A DNA stretch of 64,000 bases from Psychromonas sp. L1A2. GTDB taxonomy: Bacteria; Pseudomonadota; Gammaproteobacteria; Enterobacterales; Psychromonadaceae. Of the stretch, positions 38,251 through 48,490 are shown piece by piece; position 1 is the stretch's first letter, and each line of letters opens with the position of its first letter. A model generated the notes under the pieces. It did not search any database and was not told where the DNA came from. It worked only from the letters and a program-made list of their open reading frames with translations. Where the stretch lies: NCBI RefSeq assembly GCF_009828855.1, contig NZ_WUAG01000001.1:1240001-1304000 (forward strand), given 5' to 3'. The position numbers and the translations under genes were made by a program.

Positions 38251-39975
38251 TTAATCTGAAGTCATTGTATTTTTACCATTCTTTTTAGAAACATATAAAA
38301 AGGTATCCACTCTTTTAAATATTGAGTCCTTATTATCCTGGCTAGTGACTTCTGTTAATCCTATGCTCAATGTTATTGTCGGTTTGTTCTTTGTATTAAG
38401 GCTTAAGTCGATATTTTTTCTTATATGTTCAATGGCTTGTTTACTATTTTCTAAGTTTGTACTGGGGAAGATAATAACAAACTCTTCTCCACCGATTCTA
38501 AATAACATATCGCCATCTCTTATATTCGACTTTAATGCGTTGGCTATATTCTTTAAAACGGTATCCCCAAAACTATGTCCGTAATTGTCATTTATCTTTT
38601 TAAAATCATCAGCATCAAAAATAGCGAGAGAAAAAGTAGTACCGTATCTTTTATATTGAGATATCAACTTTTCTATGCTTTCATCGTAAGCTTTTCTATT
38701 CTTAATGCCTGTTAAAAAGTCGGTGTAGGATAGACTTCTATTGATGTTAATTTGTTTGTGTAAATTGTTTAACGTTTGATTATAACTACTAATTAAATCA
38801 CTAATATCTTTGATTGAAGAAGTCTCATTTTCTATCATTTTATTATCTTTAATCATATTTGTGATGGCGCTGATTTTTGATGTTATCTCTCTTTTTTTAT
38901 AATATTCAAACAAAGTTAAAACAAGCAAGATCAGGATACTTATAAATAAAAAGGTATTTAGGTTTGCTCTTAAATCACTGTCTAATGGTGCTAAAGGAAA
39001 GGATGTTTTAATAAATAATAAGGTATCGCTTTTTTCACCAAATAAAGAACCAGTAGAAGAGTAGAAGTTTAGTGTGTTTTTCTTCTTATCTGTAAAGCTG
39101 ATTAATTTTTCATTTAATGGAATAAGTTTCACTAGTGTTTTATTTAAGCTTATTTTTCTAGTGTCTGAGGTTGCTAATCTTTCTATTTCATCGCTTTTTA
39201 ATGCTTGGTTAATATCAAATAAAAAGTCTTGTGTCAGGCTGTGAGTATAGGCATTGTGATCCGCTTTAGATTTAAAGTCGATGGCTTTAATATTAATATC
39301 TTGTATAAAAAATTCGGTCGCCATATATAGGCTTGTTTGACTGGTTTCAGTTAATAAATATTGTAACTGTTTACTTATTTCCTCACTGTAATCTAAAGCA
39401 AATCCTATTTGCAGAATATACTTTCCATCGTCTGATACTTTCACTAAATATCTTTTTAACTTTGAATCAAGGTCCAATTTAGGCGAAGAAATATCAAGTT
39501 TAATATTTTTATTGAATATCTTATTAAAGAGTTCTCGTACGGTTTTGAATTGCCCTAAGTCAAAGCCAATTTCTTTTTCGTAGGATGCTTTTTCGATAAT
39601 ATAATCTTGATTGATCATGAAAATTTCATACTTTCCAAAATTCACATTTCGATTTAATTCATCTTCCATCTGCTTTAAATTCAAATGTGTTTTTTGATTA
39701 TTATATAGTGTTGATAATTGCTCTAGTTTGTCGATGTTTTGACCTTCAGCTTGGATAAATTGATATTCGAGCTTATCGAATATAGATCTGAATTTTTCTC
39801 TCATCTCTAATGATTTAGTGTAATTTGAATTTTTGAAGTTTACTGACGTTATTTTATTGGAGGCGGTATATTGATAGTATAAACCAGAGAAAACAATGAT
39901 AAAAAGGCTGGCAAAAAAGAAGGCATTAAATGCCTTTAAGCTTATTTTTTTATTCAAAAAATCATATATCCGCAT
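38251..39975 (-). CDS. Membrane diguanylate cyclase (GGEEF)
   Basis: Makes cyclic di-GMP. 574 residues: an N-terminal membrane helix (about 14-34), a long periplasmic sensor region, a second membrane helix (about 338-358), then a GGDEF domain. The active site is RIGGEEFVIIFPS (about 494-498), so it should be catalytically competent. The DFLTGIKNR start of the GGDEF domain is intact. No EAL domain. No allosteric I-site RxxD is visible just upstream of GGEEF (the residues are SNIRDGDMLF, giving RDGD, which may serve). Confidence 0.94.
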   Translation of the reverse strand: MRIYDFLNKKISLKAFNAFFFASLFIIVFSGLYYQYTASNKITSVNFKNSNYTKSLEMREKFRSIFDKLEYQFIQAEGQNIDKLEQLSTLYNNQKTHLNLKQMEDELNRNVNFGKYEIFMINQDYIIEKASYEKEIGFDLGQFKTVRELFNKIFNKNIKLDISSPKLDLDSKLKRYLVKVSDDGKYILQIGFALDYSEEISKQLQYLLTETSQTSLYMATEFFIQDINIKAIDFKSKADHNAYTHSLTQDFLFDINQALKSDEIERLATSDTRKISLNKTLVKLIPLNEKLISFTDKKKNTLNFYSSTGSLFGEKSDTLLFIKTSFPLAPLDSDLRANLNTFLFISILILLVLTLFEYYKKREITSKISAITNMIKDNKMIENETSSIKDISDLISSYNQTLNNLHKQININRSLSYTDFLTGIKNRKAYDESIEKLISQYKRYGTTFSLAIFDADDFKKINDNYGHSFGDTVLKNIANALKSNIRDGDMLFRIGGEEFVIIFPSTNLENSKQAIEHIRKNIDLSLNTKNKPTITLSIGLTEVTSQDNKDSIFKRVDTFLYVSKKNGKNTMTSD

Positions 39976-40571
39976 AAATTATCAAAATAGAACTAGTTAT
40001 CATTATTATTGCTTCATCTTTACAAAAGTTAATAATTTGATACTACATGAATACTTAACAAAATAAAGTCTTCATGTTCGTTCTGTATCCCATCCTAGAG
40101 GCTTTATAAATAAGCCTTTGTGTCACTTTTAGATAAGTTTTTTGTCTATTTGTCTGTCTATCTATCTGTCTATCTGCCAATATTAAAAAATTAACCTACT
40201 TTATTTTTATGGGTTTTATTTAAACTTGTTATTAATTGTGCCATTTACTTTGCAAGTCTCATGCTTAAGTTTAGTGTTTTAATCGATGTAGTTAACATTG
40301 GATTAATTATTCGATATCGTGGCGTTACTTCTAATTAAGGTCATATTAGCCCTTTATAAAACGAACTTTTTATATTTATTTTTCTATTTTAATATTTATA
40401 TTCAGTAGGTTAAGTTTATTTTGTTGACGGGTTTTATTATTTAAAAAAATAACGATTGTCGAAGCTGAAACTCGATCTATAATGCGCCTGATTTTACTAC
40501 TGTAAAAGTGTAAATAGGCTAATTGAAAGTTATCAATCAGGATAACGACATTGTGATGAAAGGGTTTAAAA
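39976..40571. other. Divergent intergenic region, diguanylate cyclase to paeA
   Basis: No gene. Contains an imperfect tetranucleotide run of TCTA/TCTG units (about 40144-40176). The promoters of both flanking genes must be here. Confidence 0.55.
40144..40176. repeat. Imperfect TCTA/TCTG tetranucleotide run
   Basis: About eight units of TCTR with one interruption (TCTATTTGTCTGTCTATCTA, then TCTGTCTATCTG). It lies between divergent genes, about 170 bp from the start of the diguanylate cyclase gene. Confidence 0.7.
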
Positions 40572-41849
40572 ATGAGTGATGTGTTGAGCATTGTTTTATT
40601 AATATTAGCAGGTGCGATATTTGCTATGTCCGAGATTTCTATTGCTGCGGCTAGGAAAATAAAGCTGCGAGTAATGGCTGATGAAGGTAGTAATAAAGCG
40701 TTGGAAGTGATTGAACTGCAACAGCAACCGGGTAATTTTTTTGCAATGATGCAGATTGCATTGAACGGCATTTCTATTCTTGGCGGTATTATCGGTGAGC
40801 AAGCGTTAACTCCTTATATTCGTAATATGATCAGTGTGTTTTATCAAGGTCCATTATTAGGCGAAGTGAGCTTTGTACTTTCTTTTATTTGTTTAACCTC
40901 TTTGTTTATTTTGTTTGCCGATTTATTACCTAAACGCTTAGCTATTATTATGCCAGAGGCGGTTGCTATACGTATCGTGTCACTGATGCGCTGGATAACC
41001 TTTTTGTTAATGCCTGCTGTATTTTTGTTTAATGGTTTAACCAATATAATGTTACGTTTATTCCATATTCCTACTGAGCGCACTGAGTTGGTGACCACCG
41101 AAGATATTATCGCGATGATGGATGCTGGTGCGGAAGATGGCAGCCTGCAAAAGCAAGAATATCAACTAATTGGTAACGTATTCGATTTAGAAGTCAGCAC
41201 CATTGGCAGTGTGATGACACCGCGAGATCAGATTATCTTTTTTGATTTAGATGATAGTAGTGAGGAGATCAGCAAAAAGATTATCGAGCAACCTCATAAT
41301 GATTTTTTAGTGTGTGATGGTGGCTTGGATAAAATACGTGGCAGCATTGAATCGAAAGAGATTTTACGTTTAGTACTGAAAGGCGAGTTAGCACAAATAC
41401 ACCCAACAAAAGTGGATAAGGACCTTTTTTATCTTCCAGAAACATTAACGTTATCTGAAGCGTTAAATGCTTTTAAAGTGGCGGCACAACCTTTTGCTGT
41501 GATCGTCAATGAATACGCCACGGTAGTAGGGCTTGTAACCGTTAAAGATTTGTTGAGTAGCTTTATGGGGGAGTTAATTACCCATCAAGACGAAGAACAA
41601 ATTGTGCAAAGGGATGATTCGTCTTGGCTGATTGAAGGGTTAACGCCAATTAACGATGTGATGCGTTGTTTATCGATTGAAGAGTTCCCTAATCGTAATC
41701 AATACGAAACCATCGCGGGCTTTATGATTTACACTTTGAAACGTTTACCTAAGCGTACTGATAACTTTACTCATCAAGGTTATAAATTTGAAGTCTTGGA
41801 TCTTGAAGGGGTGCGTGTTGAGCAAATTTTAGTGACGAAATTAAAATAG
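40572..41849 (+). CDS. paeA: PaeA/YtfL-type membrane protein, polyamine exporter
   Basis: Member of the CNNM/CorC-like family. 425 residues: a DUF21 membrane domain with about four helices (residues 1-180), a CBS pair (about 210-335) and a C-terminal CorC_HlyC domain. Residue order matches E. coli YtfL closely (FAMSEISIAAARKIKLRVMA; GISILGGIIGEQA; YETIAGFMIYTLKRLPKRTD). YtfL, renamed PaeA, is implicated in export of putrescine and cadaverine in enterobacteria. Its location just upstream of speA-speB, the putrescine-making genes, supports this. Transport itself is inferred. Confidence 0.85.
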   Translation: MSDVLSIVLLILAGAIFAMSEISIAAARKIKLRVMADEGSNKALEVIELQQQPGNFFAMMQIALNGISILGGIIGEQALTPYIRNMISVFYQGPLLGEVSFVLSFICLTSLFILFADLLPKRLAIIMPEAVAIRIVSLMRWITFLLMPAVFLFNGLTNIMLRLFHIPTERTELVTTEDIIAMMDAGAEDGSLQKQEYQLIGNVFDLEVSTIGSVMTPRDQIIFFDLDDSSEEISKKIIEQPHNDFLVCDGGLDKIRGSIESKEILRLVLKGELAQIHPTKVDKDLFYLPETLTLSEALNAFKVAAQPFAVIVNEYATVVGLVTVKDLLSSFMGELITHQDEEQIVQRDDSSWLIEGLTPINDVMRCLSIEEFPNRNQYETIAGFMIYTLKRLPKRTDNFTHQGYKFEVLDLEGVRVEQILVTKLK

Positions 41850-41870
41850 TTACGCCCAAGTAGCTAAATA

Positions 41871-41958
41871 GCTTAACCCAAAGAGCTAATTGTTATTCAA
41901 TTAACTAAACAGCTTAACTAAACAGCTTAACTCAAAGAGCTAACTGCTATTCAATTAA
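41871..41958. repeat. Nested direct repeats after paeA
   Basis: Two copies of a 34-bp unit starting GCTTAACYCAAAGAGCTAAY, 54 bp apart, with a perfect 13-bp tandem CTAAACAGCTTAA between. Probably slippage-derived, non-coding. Confidence 0.75.
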
Positions 41959-41993
41959 TCCAGCCACTTTATGGTCGTGGTTGGATTAATTGA
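41951..41993. terminator. Strong hairpin after paeA
   Basis: TCAATTAATCCAGCCAC (41951-41967) pairs over 17 bp with GTGGTTGGATTAATTGA (41977-41993), one G:T pair. No long T-run follows, so it may terminate weakly or protect the 3' end of the paeA transcript and of the convergent small gene. Confidence 0.55.
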
Positions 41994-42045
41994 TAAGTTA
42001 TTAATACCAAAACTTTTAATAGCCTCTGTAAATACTTCTGCCTTG

Positions 42046-42231
42046 TTATCTTTTCGTTTTTTTTGGACCTTTATTTCTGCCTTCTAATCGATAAAAGTGT
42101 ATAGGTGGCTTGTCTGTACAATTTTTTTGATTAATAACGCGAAAATTATTATCTAGACGTAATGTATTTATTGACCAATAATCCGCCTGAAATTTTTGCC
42201 ATACTGTGATTTCAGATAACTGAATCACCAT
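42046..42231 (-). CDS. Possible 61-residue protein divergent from speA
   Basis: Begins [19 protein letters not shown] with TAGGAG seven bases before the ATG, an ideal ribosome site, and ends basic ([11 protein letters not shown]). No family recognised. Its start lies 13 bp from the speA start on the opposite strand, so the two genes' leaders overlap. A longer frame from 42303 would run into speA and is not supported. Coding is plausible because of the ribosome site but not proven. Confidence 0.45.
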   Translation of the reverse strand: MVIQLSEITVWQKFQADYWSINTLRLDNNFRVINQKNCTDKPPIHFYRLEGRNKGPKKTKR

Positions 42232-42244
42232 TACTCCTACATTA

Positions 42245-44170
42245 ATGAGAGATCTAAATTTGCAACATTCAACTGATATGGACCGCATCCGCGCGGAATA
42301 CAATGTTCGTTACTGGAGCCAAGGTTTTTATGGGATTAACGACCAAGGTGAGGTGTATGTATCGCCGCGCAGTGGGTGTGATCATCAGGTGGCATTAAGT
42401 GACATCGCAGCAGAATTAGCAGAGCGTAATTTAAGTATGCCCGCTTTGGTTCGCTTCCCTCAAATATTACACCAACGTGTGCATAATATTTGTGATGCTT
42501 TCAATCAAGCGATTCAAGAAGTGGATTACGATAACCGCTATTTATTGGTTTACCCAATTAAAGTGAATCAACAAAAAGAAGTGGTTGATGAAATTTTAGA
42601 AAGCCAAGCTGGATTAGAGCATAAGCAATTAGGTCTAGAAGCGGGCAGTAAGCCAGAGCTATTAGCTGTATTAGCATTAGCGCAAAAAGCCAGTTCAGTG
42701 ATTGTATGTAATGGTTACAAAGACAGAGAATACATTCGTTTAGCGTTAATTGGTGAGAAGTTAGGGCACAGCGTTTTAATTGTTTTAGAGAAATTATCTG
42801 AACTTGATTTAGTGTTAGAAGAAGCACGTTCGTTAGGTGTTAAACCTCGTATGGGTTTACGTATTCGCTTAGCATCACAGGGGGCTGGTAAATGGCAGTC
42901 AAGTGGTGGTGAGAAATCTAAATTTGGGTTAGCAGCATCTCAAGTATTAACGGTTGTTGAGCGTTTAAAAGCAGAAAACCAATTAGATACATTACAACTT
43001 GTACATTTTCACTTAGGTTCACAAATGGCAAACATTCGTGACGTGCGTAATGGCGTCAGTGAAGCGGCGCGTTTTTACTGTGAATTACGTGCGATGGGCG
43101 TGCCATTAGATTATTTAGATGTGGGCGGTGGTTTGGCTGTCGATTATGACGGTACACGTAGCCAATCTCATAACTCAATGAACTATAGCTTAGCGGAATA
43201 CGCTCGCAATATTGTGATTACGATCAGTGATATTTGTAATTTATATGAACAACCTAAACCGGTGATTATTTCTGAGTCTGGTCGCTCATTAACAGCGCAT
43301 CATGCAGTATTGATCACCAATGTTATTGGCGCTGAAACTTATAAGCCAGAACAGTTTGATGCACCTGCTGAGCAAGGCTCTTTATTGCTACAAAACATGT
43401 GGAACAACTGGAAGTTATTGTCTGGTGGAAGTGATGACCGTGCATTAATTGAAATTTATAACGATACGCAAAGTGACATTGTAGAAGTACATAACCAATT
43501 TGCGACGGGCGTGTTAAATCTTCAAGAACGTGCTTGGGGTGAGCAAGTGGCTTTACGCATCTATTATGAATTGAGCTTACAAATGAGCACTAAAAATCGT
43601 TTCCATCGTCCGATTTTAGATGACTTGAATGAACGTTTAGCGGATAAGTTTTTTGTTAACTTTTCACTGTTTCAATCATTACCGGATGCGTGGGGCATTG
43701 ATCAAGTATTCCCAATTTTACCGTTGTCTGATTTACACCGAGCGGGTGAGCGTCGTGCCGTATTGTTAGATATTACTTGTGATTCTGATGGTGTTATAGA
43801 CCAATATGTTGATGGACAAGGTATTGAAACAACATTACCTGTGCCTGCATGGTCTGCTGATAAACCTTACTTAATGGGGTTCTTCTTAGTCGGTGCTTAT
43901 CAAGAAATTTTAGGTGATATGCATAACTTATTTGGTGATACGCACAGTGTGGTGGTGAATGTACAAGAAGATGGTAGCTGGAATATCGATTCATTAAACG
44001 AAGGCGATACCGTTGAAGATGTAATGAAGTATGTGCATATTGATGTGGAAGCGATTCGTGATAATTACCGTGCTTTAGCGTCATCACGTGTGTCTGTTGA
44101 AGAGCAGCAAAGTATTTTAGATGAGTTAGAGCAAGGCTTAGCGGGTTACACTTACTTAGAGGGCTTTTAA
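42245..44170 (+). CDS. speA: Biosynthetic arginine decarboxylase SpeA
   Basis: PLP enzyme converting arginine to agmatine, the first step of the agmatine route to putrescine. 641 residues, close to E. coli SpeA (658). The PLP lysine motif is [15 protein letters not shown], and the alanine-racemase-like barrel shows [19 protein letters not shown] and [13 protein letters not shown]-terminal [20 protein letters not shown] is typical. Start could also be Met12 (42278). speB begins at the next base after its stop. Confidence 0.97.
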   Translation: MRDLNLQHSTDMDRIRAEYNVRYWSQGFYGINDQGEVYVSPRSGCDHQVALSDIAAELAERNLSMPALVRFPQILHQRVHNICDAFNQAIQEVDYDNRYLLVYPIKVNQQKEVVDEILESQAGLEHKQLGLEAGSKPELLAVLALAQKASSVIVCNGYKDREYIRLALIGEKLGHSVLIVLEKLSELDLVLEEARSLGVKPRMGLRIRLASQGAGKWQSSGGEKSKFGLAASQVLTVVERLKAENQLDTLQLVHFHLGSQMANIRDVRNGVSEAARFYCELRAMGVPLDYLDVGGGLAVDYDGTRSQSHNSMNYSLAEYARNIVITISDICNLYEQPKPVIISESGRSLTAHHAVLITNVIGAETYKPEQFDAPAEQGSLLLQNMWNNWKLLSGGSDDRALIEIYNDTQSDIVEVHNQFATGVLNLQERAWGEQVALRIYYELSLQMSTKNRFHRPILDDLNERLADKFFVNFSLFQSLPDAWGIDQVFPILPLSDLHRAGERRAVLLDITCDSDGVIDQYVDGQGIETTLPVPAWSADKPYLMGFFLVGAYQEILGDMHNLFGDTHSVVVNVQEDGSWNIDSLNEGDTVEDVMKYVHIDVEAIRDNYRALASSRVSVEEQQSILDELEQGLAGYTYLEGF

Positions 44171-45151
44171 ATGTCAGCTTCATCTAATGATCATCCTAAC
44201 GGAGTGTTTAGTGATTTATTTACTAAAGAGGATTACTCTTTATATTCTAATGCGATGACGTTTATGCGTCGTCCTTTAGTAAAGAATCCGTTAGCGAAAG
44301 AACCTTTGGCTGAAAATGCAGACGTGGTTGTACTCGGTGTGCCATTTGATATGGCAACATCAGGTCGTTCTGGCGCTCGAATGGGGCCTGATGCAGTACG
44401 TCGCGCCTCGGTTAACTTGTCATGGGAAAGTAAAAAATTCCCATGGGAGTTTAAACTGTTCGAACATACTAATGTTATTGATGCTGGGGACTTAGTATTT
44501 GATTGTGGCGATGCTGAAGACATGACACAACGTCTTGAAGCAGCCGCGGATCAAATATTAAGTAGCGGTAAAATGTTACTCAGTTTAGGAGGGGATCATT
44601 TTGTCACGTTACCTTTATTACGTGCCTATGCAAAACATCATGGTGAAATGGCGTTGATTCATTTCGACGCACACACTGACACTTACAATAATGGCAGCCG
44701 TTATGACCATGGCACTATGTTTTACCATGCGCCTAACGAAGGATTGATTGATCCTAAATCATCAGTGCAAATTGGTATTCGTACTGAATATAAAAAGCAA
44801 GGTCATGGCTTTAATGTGATTAATGCAATGGAAGCGAATGATTTATCCGTTGAGCAAATAGTGTCACAGGTAAAAACGATTGTGGGTGATAAACCTGTTT
44901 ATTTAACCTTTGATATTGATTGCTTAGATCCTGCTTTTGCACCGGGTACCGGTACGCCTGTATGTGGTGGTATTAGTTCGGATAAAGCATTAAAAATAAT
45001 TCGTGCATTACAAGGTATTAACTTGGTGGGGATGGATGTAGTTGAAGTGTCACCTGCTTACGACCAAAGTGAAATCACGGCACTTGCGGCAGCAACGGTT
45101 GCTTTAGAATTGTTGTATGTTTGGACAGCGAACAAGTTATCTGCTGTTTAA
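44171..45151 (+). CDS. speB: Agmatinase SpeB
   Basis: Mn-dependent ureohydrolase converting agmatine to putrescine and urea. 326 residues. Metal-ligand motifs are all present: [15 protein letters not shown] and [17 protein letters not shown]. The ATG follows the speA TAA directly, so the pair is translationally linked. Agmatinase is preferred over arginase because of the neighbour speA. Confidence 0.96.
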   Translation: MSASSNDHPNGVFSDLFTKEDYSLYSNAMTFMRRPLVKNPLAKEPLAENADVVVLGVPFDMATSGRSGARMGPDAVRRASVNLSWESKKFPWEFKLFEHTNVIDAGDLVFDCGDAEDMTQRLEAAADQILSSGKMLLSLGGDHFVTLPLLRAYAKHHGEMALIHFDAHTDTYNNGSRYDHGTMFYHAPNEGLIDPKSSVQIGIRTEYKKQGHGFNVINAMEANDLSVEQIVSQVKTIVGDKPVYLTFDIDCLDPAFAPGTGTPVCGGISSDKALKIIRALQGINLVGMDVVEVSPAYDQSEITALAAATVALELLYVWTANKLSAV

Positions 45152-45279
45152 TTGTCTGTTAACTATCCGTGGTTTATAGCAGTGTTTCTATATAAGACTT
45201 CTGTCTAGAAATACTATAGAGGCGATATAGGAGTGATATTGAAATGCTTCTATATAAAACATTGCTTGCTGAGTTTTGT

Positions 45280-45301
45280 ACCTTAAATGGTAACGGGTAT
45301 A
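45280..45301. repeat. Lone terminal repeat of family A element
   Basis: ACCTTAAATGGTAACGGGTA followed by TA is the reverse complement of the left end of the 2699 element with one mismatch. No element body is seen on either side. Confidence 0.6.
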
Positions 45302-45309
45302 TATTTATG

Positions 45310-45336
45310 CCCGAACTTCTAAATTAGAAGCTCGGG
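45310..45336. other. Hairpin between speB and CBS gene
   Basis: CCCGAACTTCTAA pairs with TTAGAAGCTCGGG (one mismatch) between the convergent speB and CBS genes. No strong T-run; possible weak terminator. Confidence 0.45.
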
Positions 45337-45434
45337 TCAATAACGTGTTAATCAGTATTTTCTTTATTATCTAAGGCATTAACTAATACAGCTTTCTCAT
45401 TAAATGTATAAGTAACCAATTAATGAGCAACTAA

Positions 45435-45833
45435 TTAAAAATTATTATCTAATAGTGCTTTTAACACTCGACGCCGAGATATTACACCCACCACTTTATT
45501 GTTTTCATTGATAACAGGGTAGGTTTTAGGTTGAGGGCCAACCATCTTTTCTGCCAGTGAGAAAATCGTTTGATCTGCTTTAACACTCAACACTTCTTTA
45601 CGCATGATATCTTGAACTAAACCGATTCGTTGGTTGTGGTAAGCAAATTGAGTGGTTACGTGTAAGCATTCTTGTTCTGAAATCCAACCAAGTAATATGT
45701 TATTTTGATCAACAACCGGGCCACCTAATGCTTCTTTTTTGATGAGCTCTATTGATGCGGTGATGACAGGCATGTCTTCGTAAATCTTCGCAAAATTAAC
45801 ATCCATATAATTTTTCACTATCATCTCTTTCAT
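45435..45833 (-). CDS. Two-CBS-domain protein
   Basis: 132 residues consisting almost only of two CBS domains (about 5-60 and 72-130), the fold that binds adenine nucleotides. Motifs: ALGGPVVDQNNILLGWISEQ and TYPVINENNKVVGVISRRRV. No catalytic or membrane part, so it is probably a regulatory subunit or sensor of energy state. The partner is unknown. The start follows AGGAG-like GGAGTTT (minus strand). Convergent with speB. Confidence 0.88.
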   Translation of the reverse strand: MKEMIVKNYMDVNFAKIYEDMPVITASIELIKKEALGGPVVDQNNILLGWISEQECLHVTTQFAYHNQRIGLVQDIMRKEVLSVKADQTIFSLAEKMVGPQPKTYPVINENNKVVGVISRRRVLKALLDNNF

Positions 45834-46297
45834 TTATAAAACTCCTTTTTATATTATTGTATGAAGAATAGTGCTTATTAATAAACTATGCAACATAACA
45901 GTTTGTGAATCGTGTTTAAGTGTCTCGGTATTGGTTTTATACCTATTAACTGTCATTTTTAATCTTGAATGTGCGCTTTAGAATTCAAGATTAAAGTTAA
46001 CCTTTACTACAATTAGAGTACTCTAATGTTGGCGCTTGATTACTCGCTCTTGATGCTTTCTGGCTAATATTTTTTATTTATTTTCTTGTTAAAAAATCAT
46101 TCATTGATCTATTCTTTTTATCTTAAGTCGATATAAAGAATACTTTTCTCTAATTTATATCAGCAATAAATCTGATATTAGTTATGTCTTTAATTTATGA
46201 TAAATAATTGAATTAAAAAGAGGGCTGCTAAGGTCTTTTAATAATAACGATATCCAGTAAGTTTATTTAATTATACTTAATTTATGAAGACCAATAC
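45834..46297. other. Divergent region, CBS gene to RND operon
   Basis: No gene. A hairpin AATCTTGAAT...ATTCAAGATT lies at about 45960-45996. The promoter for the three-gene operon must be here; I cannot place it with confidence. Confidence 0.5.
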
Positions 46298-48490
46298 ATG
46301 ACCTTTAGCTACCTGACCACCACTGCAACGACACGTTTTAGTTTCTTTTTTTGGTTACTATTATGCATTGTTGCGTCTATGGGACTAGAACAGCTTAAGT
46401 TTGCAGTAGATTATACGAGTTACTTCTCTGAAGATGATCAGCGATTTAATCGCTTTCGAACATTTCAGCGTGACTTTGCTCAAGATGATCAACTGGTGAT
46501 TATTATTGAGTCCAAACAAGATAATAATATTAAAAAACATTTGCCGTTTATTAAAGACCTTACTTCTGCTTTATCTGATCTGTCTTTTGTTAAAAAAGTG
46601 GGCGGTTTTAAAGAAAGTTACTTTAATCCATTATCTAGCGCGTTACCGGTAGGAGGTAAACAAAACCCTGCATTAACAGAGTTTGTTGCAACGGATAATA
46701 GTGCCGTGTTATTAACTCTTTCCTTCAATCAGCATGGTGCAGTATCTGATTTTTTAACTCAATTAAATAGCGCTAGAGATTTAATTAATCGTCAGATGAC
46801 GGAATATGATCCTAAATTAGAGGCTTACTACTCAGGAGAGCTCGCACTTAATTGGCAATATGCTGAAGTATTGAAACATGATTTGATCTGGTTCTTACCT
46901 GGATTAATACTTCTACTCTGTATTATGTTGTGGCTAGTGATACCAGAAAAGTGGTGGATAATTGGCATTGCAAGTTCATCATTTGTGGTTTTGATTTGTA
47001 CACTGGGTTTAGCTGCATGGGGGCATTTTACTATTGCGGCTATTAGTGCTTTTGTCCCAGTCATTATTATTGTATTAAATGTGGCTTATGCAATGCACTT
47101 GTATTTTGATTGGCGTAACGCATGCGCTAATATCTACGGTAATACATCCTCTGATAATGTGCTTAATTACACTCCTAAACAAGTTGCTTTAACCGCACTA
47201 ATAACGTCGATGAAACGTAATATTAAACCTTTATTTTGGGGAAGCATAACCACTGCTTTTGGTTTTATTCTATTAAGGTTTAGCCCATCACCCCCCATCC
47301 AAGACTTTGGTGGAATGGTTGCTTTTGCTGTACTAATTAGCTTTCTTGTTAACTACTCTGTTTTAATTACCTTTGCTCGTTTAGCTCATTATAAAGTGAC
47401 TTCGGTTGCTAACCTTTCCCGTTTTTGTGAATATTTATATCAATTAGGTTGGGATTATCGTCGACCAATGTTAACCATTGTAGGGGGATTAACCTTACTT
47501 GCTACAATAAGCCTAAGTCAGTTACGTTTTGATGATGATGCCGCCAATTATTTTCCTACCGATAATGTTTTTAGTGTGTCCAAGCAAGTAATGGAAACAA
47601 AGTTTAATGGTATAAATCAAGTAAGTTTTGTTGTCGATACTAATACCGAATTAGGTATTACTGAATCATCTTATATTAAAAAAATTAACCAGTTTAGTCG
47701 TTTCTTAGTAAAACAAGATGAAGTCATTGAAGTACATAGTATCGTTGATTGGCTTAAATGGTATGGAGTAGGGCAGCATCAATTTAAGCAAATATTAACG
47801 GACAATACGACAGAAACATTAGGCGTGGAAAGGCTGGTTAATGTAGACAGCAGCGCTAGTTTACTTCGAGTTAATCTTGTACCAATGAAAGCCAGTGAAC
47901 TTATTGATTTTGAAGATAAAGTCTTAAGTTATCTAACATCAAATAATTTACATACATTGATTTCACCTCCGCTTAGTCAACAACTTGTGTTTGCCCATTT
48001 AAGTCGTGAAAATTCATGGACCATGTTGAGTTCATTTATAGCAGCATTATTATTGCTTTTGACCTTGTTAATATTTCTAAAACGCTCGTTTAAATTAGCT
48101 TTGTTAGGGTTGTTGGCAAATATGCTTCCTCTTGTGTTGGTCTTTGGGTTTTGGCAATTTATTGGAGGCAGTTTAAGCTTAGGTTGCGCTGTAGTGATGG
48201 GCATGATTTTAGGTATTATTATTGATGATAGTTTACATTTATTATTAAAAGTGAGTGAGGGTGAGTCAAGTGAAATAGGTTCTACACTGAATGGATTTCG
48301 GGAGGTAATGCCTGCTATTACTTTTACTAGTATTTTATTGGTTTTAGGGTTTTCTTTAGGTCTTAATTCAGATTTCTTTCCTATTATCGAATTAAGTTTT
48401 CTCTCTTTGTTAACTATTTTTATTGCTTGGTTGTTTGACTTCATTGTATTACCCGTTTGTTATCGTTTGGCAATGCGAGGTGAGCGTTAA
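46298..48490 (+). CDS. MMPL/RND-superfamily exporter
   Basis: A 730-residue membrane protein in two similar halves, each with a periplasmic loop domain followed by a bundle of helices (for example HDLIWFLPGLILLLCIMLWL and SSFIAALLLLLTLLIFL). Charged GxxxD-type residues lie in helix 4 of the second half (GMILGIIIDDSLHLLLK), as expected for proton-driven RND transport. The short length and lack of an adaptor or outer-membrane partner place it with MMPL-like lipid exporters, not drug pumps. The stop overlaps the start of the next gene (TAATG). Confidence 0.9.
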   Translation: MTFSYLTTTATTRFSFFFWLLLCIVASMGLEQLKFAVDYTSYFSEDDQRFNRFRTFQRDFAQDDQLVIIIESKQDNNIKKHLPFIKDLTSALSDLSFVKKVGGFKESYFNPLSSALPVGGKQNPALTEFVATDNSAVLLTLSFNQHGAVSDFLTQLNSARDLINRQMTEYDPKLEAYYSGELALNWQYAEVLKHDLIWFLPGLILLLCIMLWLVIPEKWWIIGIASSSFVVLICTLGLAAWGHFTIAAISAFVPVIIIVLNVAYAMHLYFDWRNACANIYGNTSSDNVLNYTPKQVALTALITSMKRNIKPLFWGSITTAFGFILLRFSPSPPIQDFGGMVAFAVLISFLVNYSVLITFARLAHYKVTSVANLSRFCEYLYQLGWDYRRPMLTIVGGLTLLATISLSQLRFDDDAANYFPTDNVFSVSKQVMETKFNGINQVSFVVDTNTELGITESSYIKKINQFSRFLVKQDEVIEVHSIVDWLKWYGVGQHQFKQILTDNTTETLGVERLVNVDSSASLLRVNLVPMKASELIDFEDKVLSYLTSNNLHTLISPPLSQQLVFAHLSRENSWTMLSSFIAALLLLLTLLIFLKRSFKLALLGLLANMLPLVLVFGFWQFIGGSLSLGCAVVMGMILGIIIDDSLHLLLKVSEGESSEIGSTLNGFREVMPAITFTSILLVLGFSLGLNSDFFPIIELSFLSLLTIFIAWLFDFIVLPVCYRLAMRGER

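Larger units (their letters stand above)
41850..42244. other. Repeat-bearing region between paeA and speA
   Basis: Contains a 34-bp direct repeat (41871-41904 and 41925-41958, 31 identical), a 13-bp tandem CTAAACAGCTTAA (41905-41930), a 17-bp hairpin (41951-41993) and a possible small minus-strand gene (42046-42231). Confidence 0.7.

Noticed and set aside
40376-40771. 131-codon minus-strand frame overlapping the start of paeA
   Set aside because: It is the shadow of paeA; paeA has clear family motifs in that stretch.
43794-44183. 129-codon minus-strand frame inside speA
   Set aside because: His/Leu-rich shadow of speA without any family signature.
45280-45301. A third full family A element
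   Set aside because: Only the terminal 22 bp match; no internal blocks are found on either side.
47977-48444. 155-codon minus-strand frame inside the exporter gene
   Set aside because: Asn/Lys-rich shadow of the membrane helices on the other strand.
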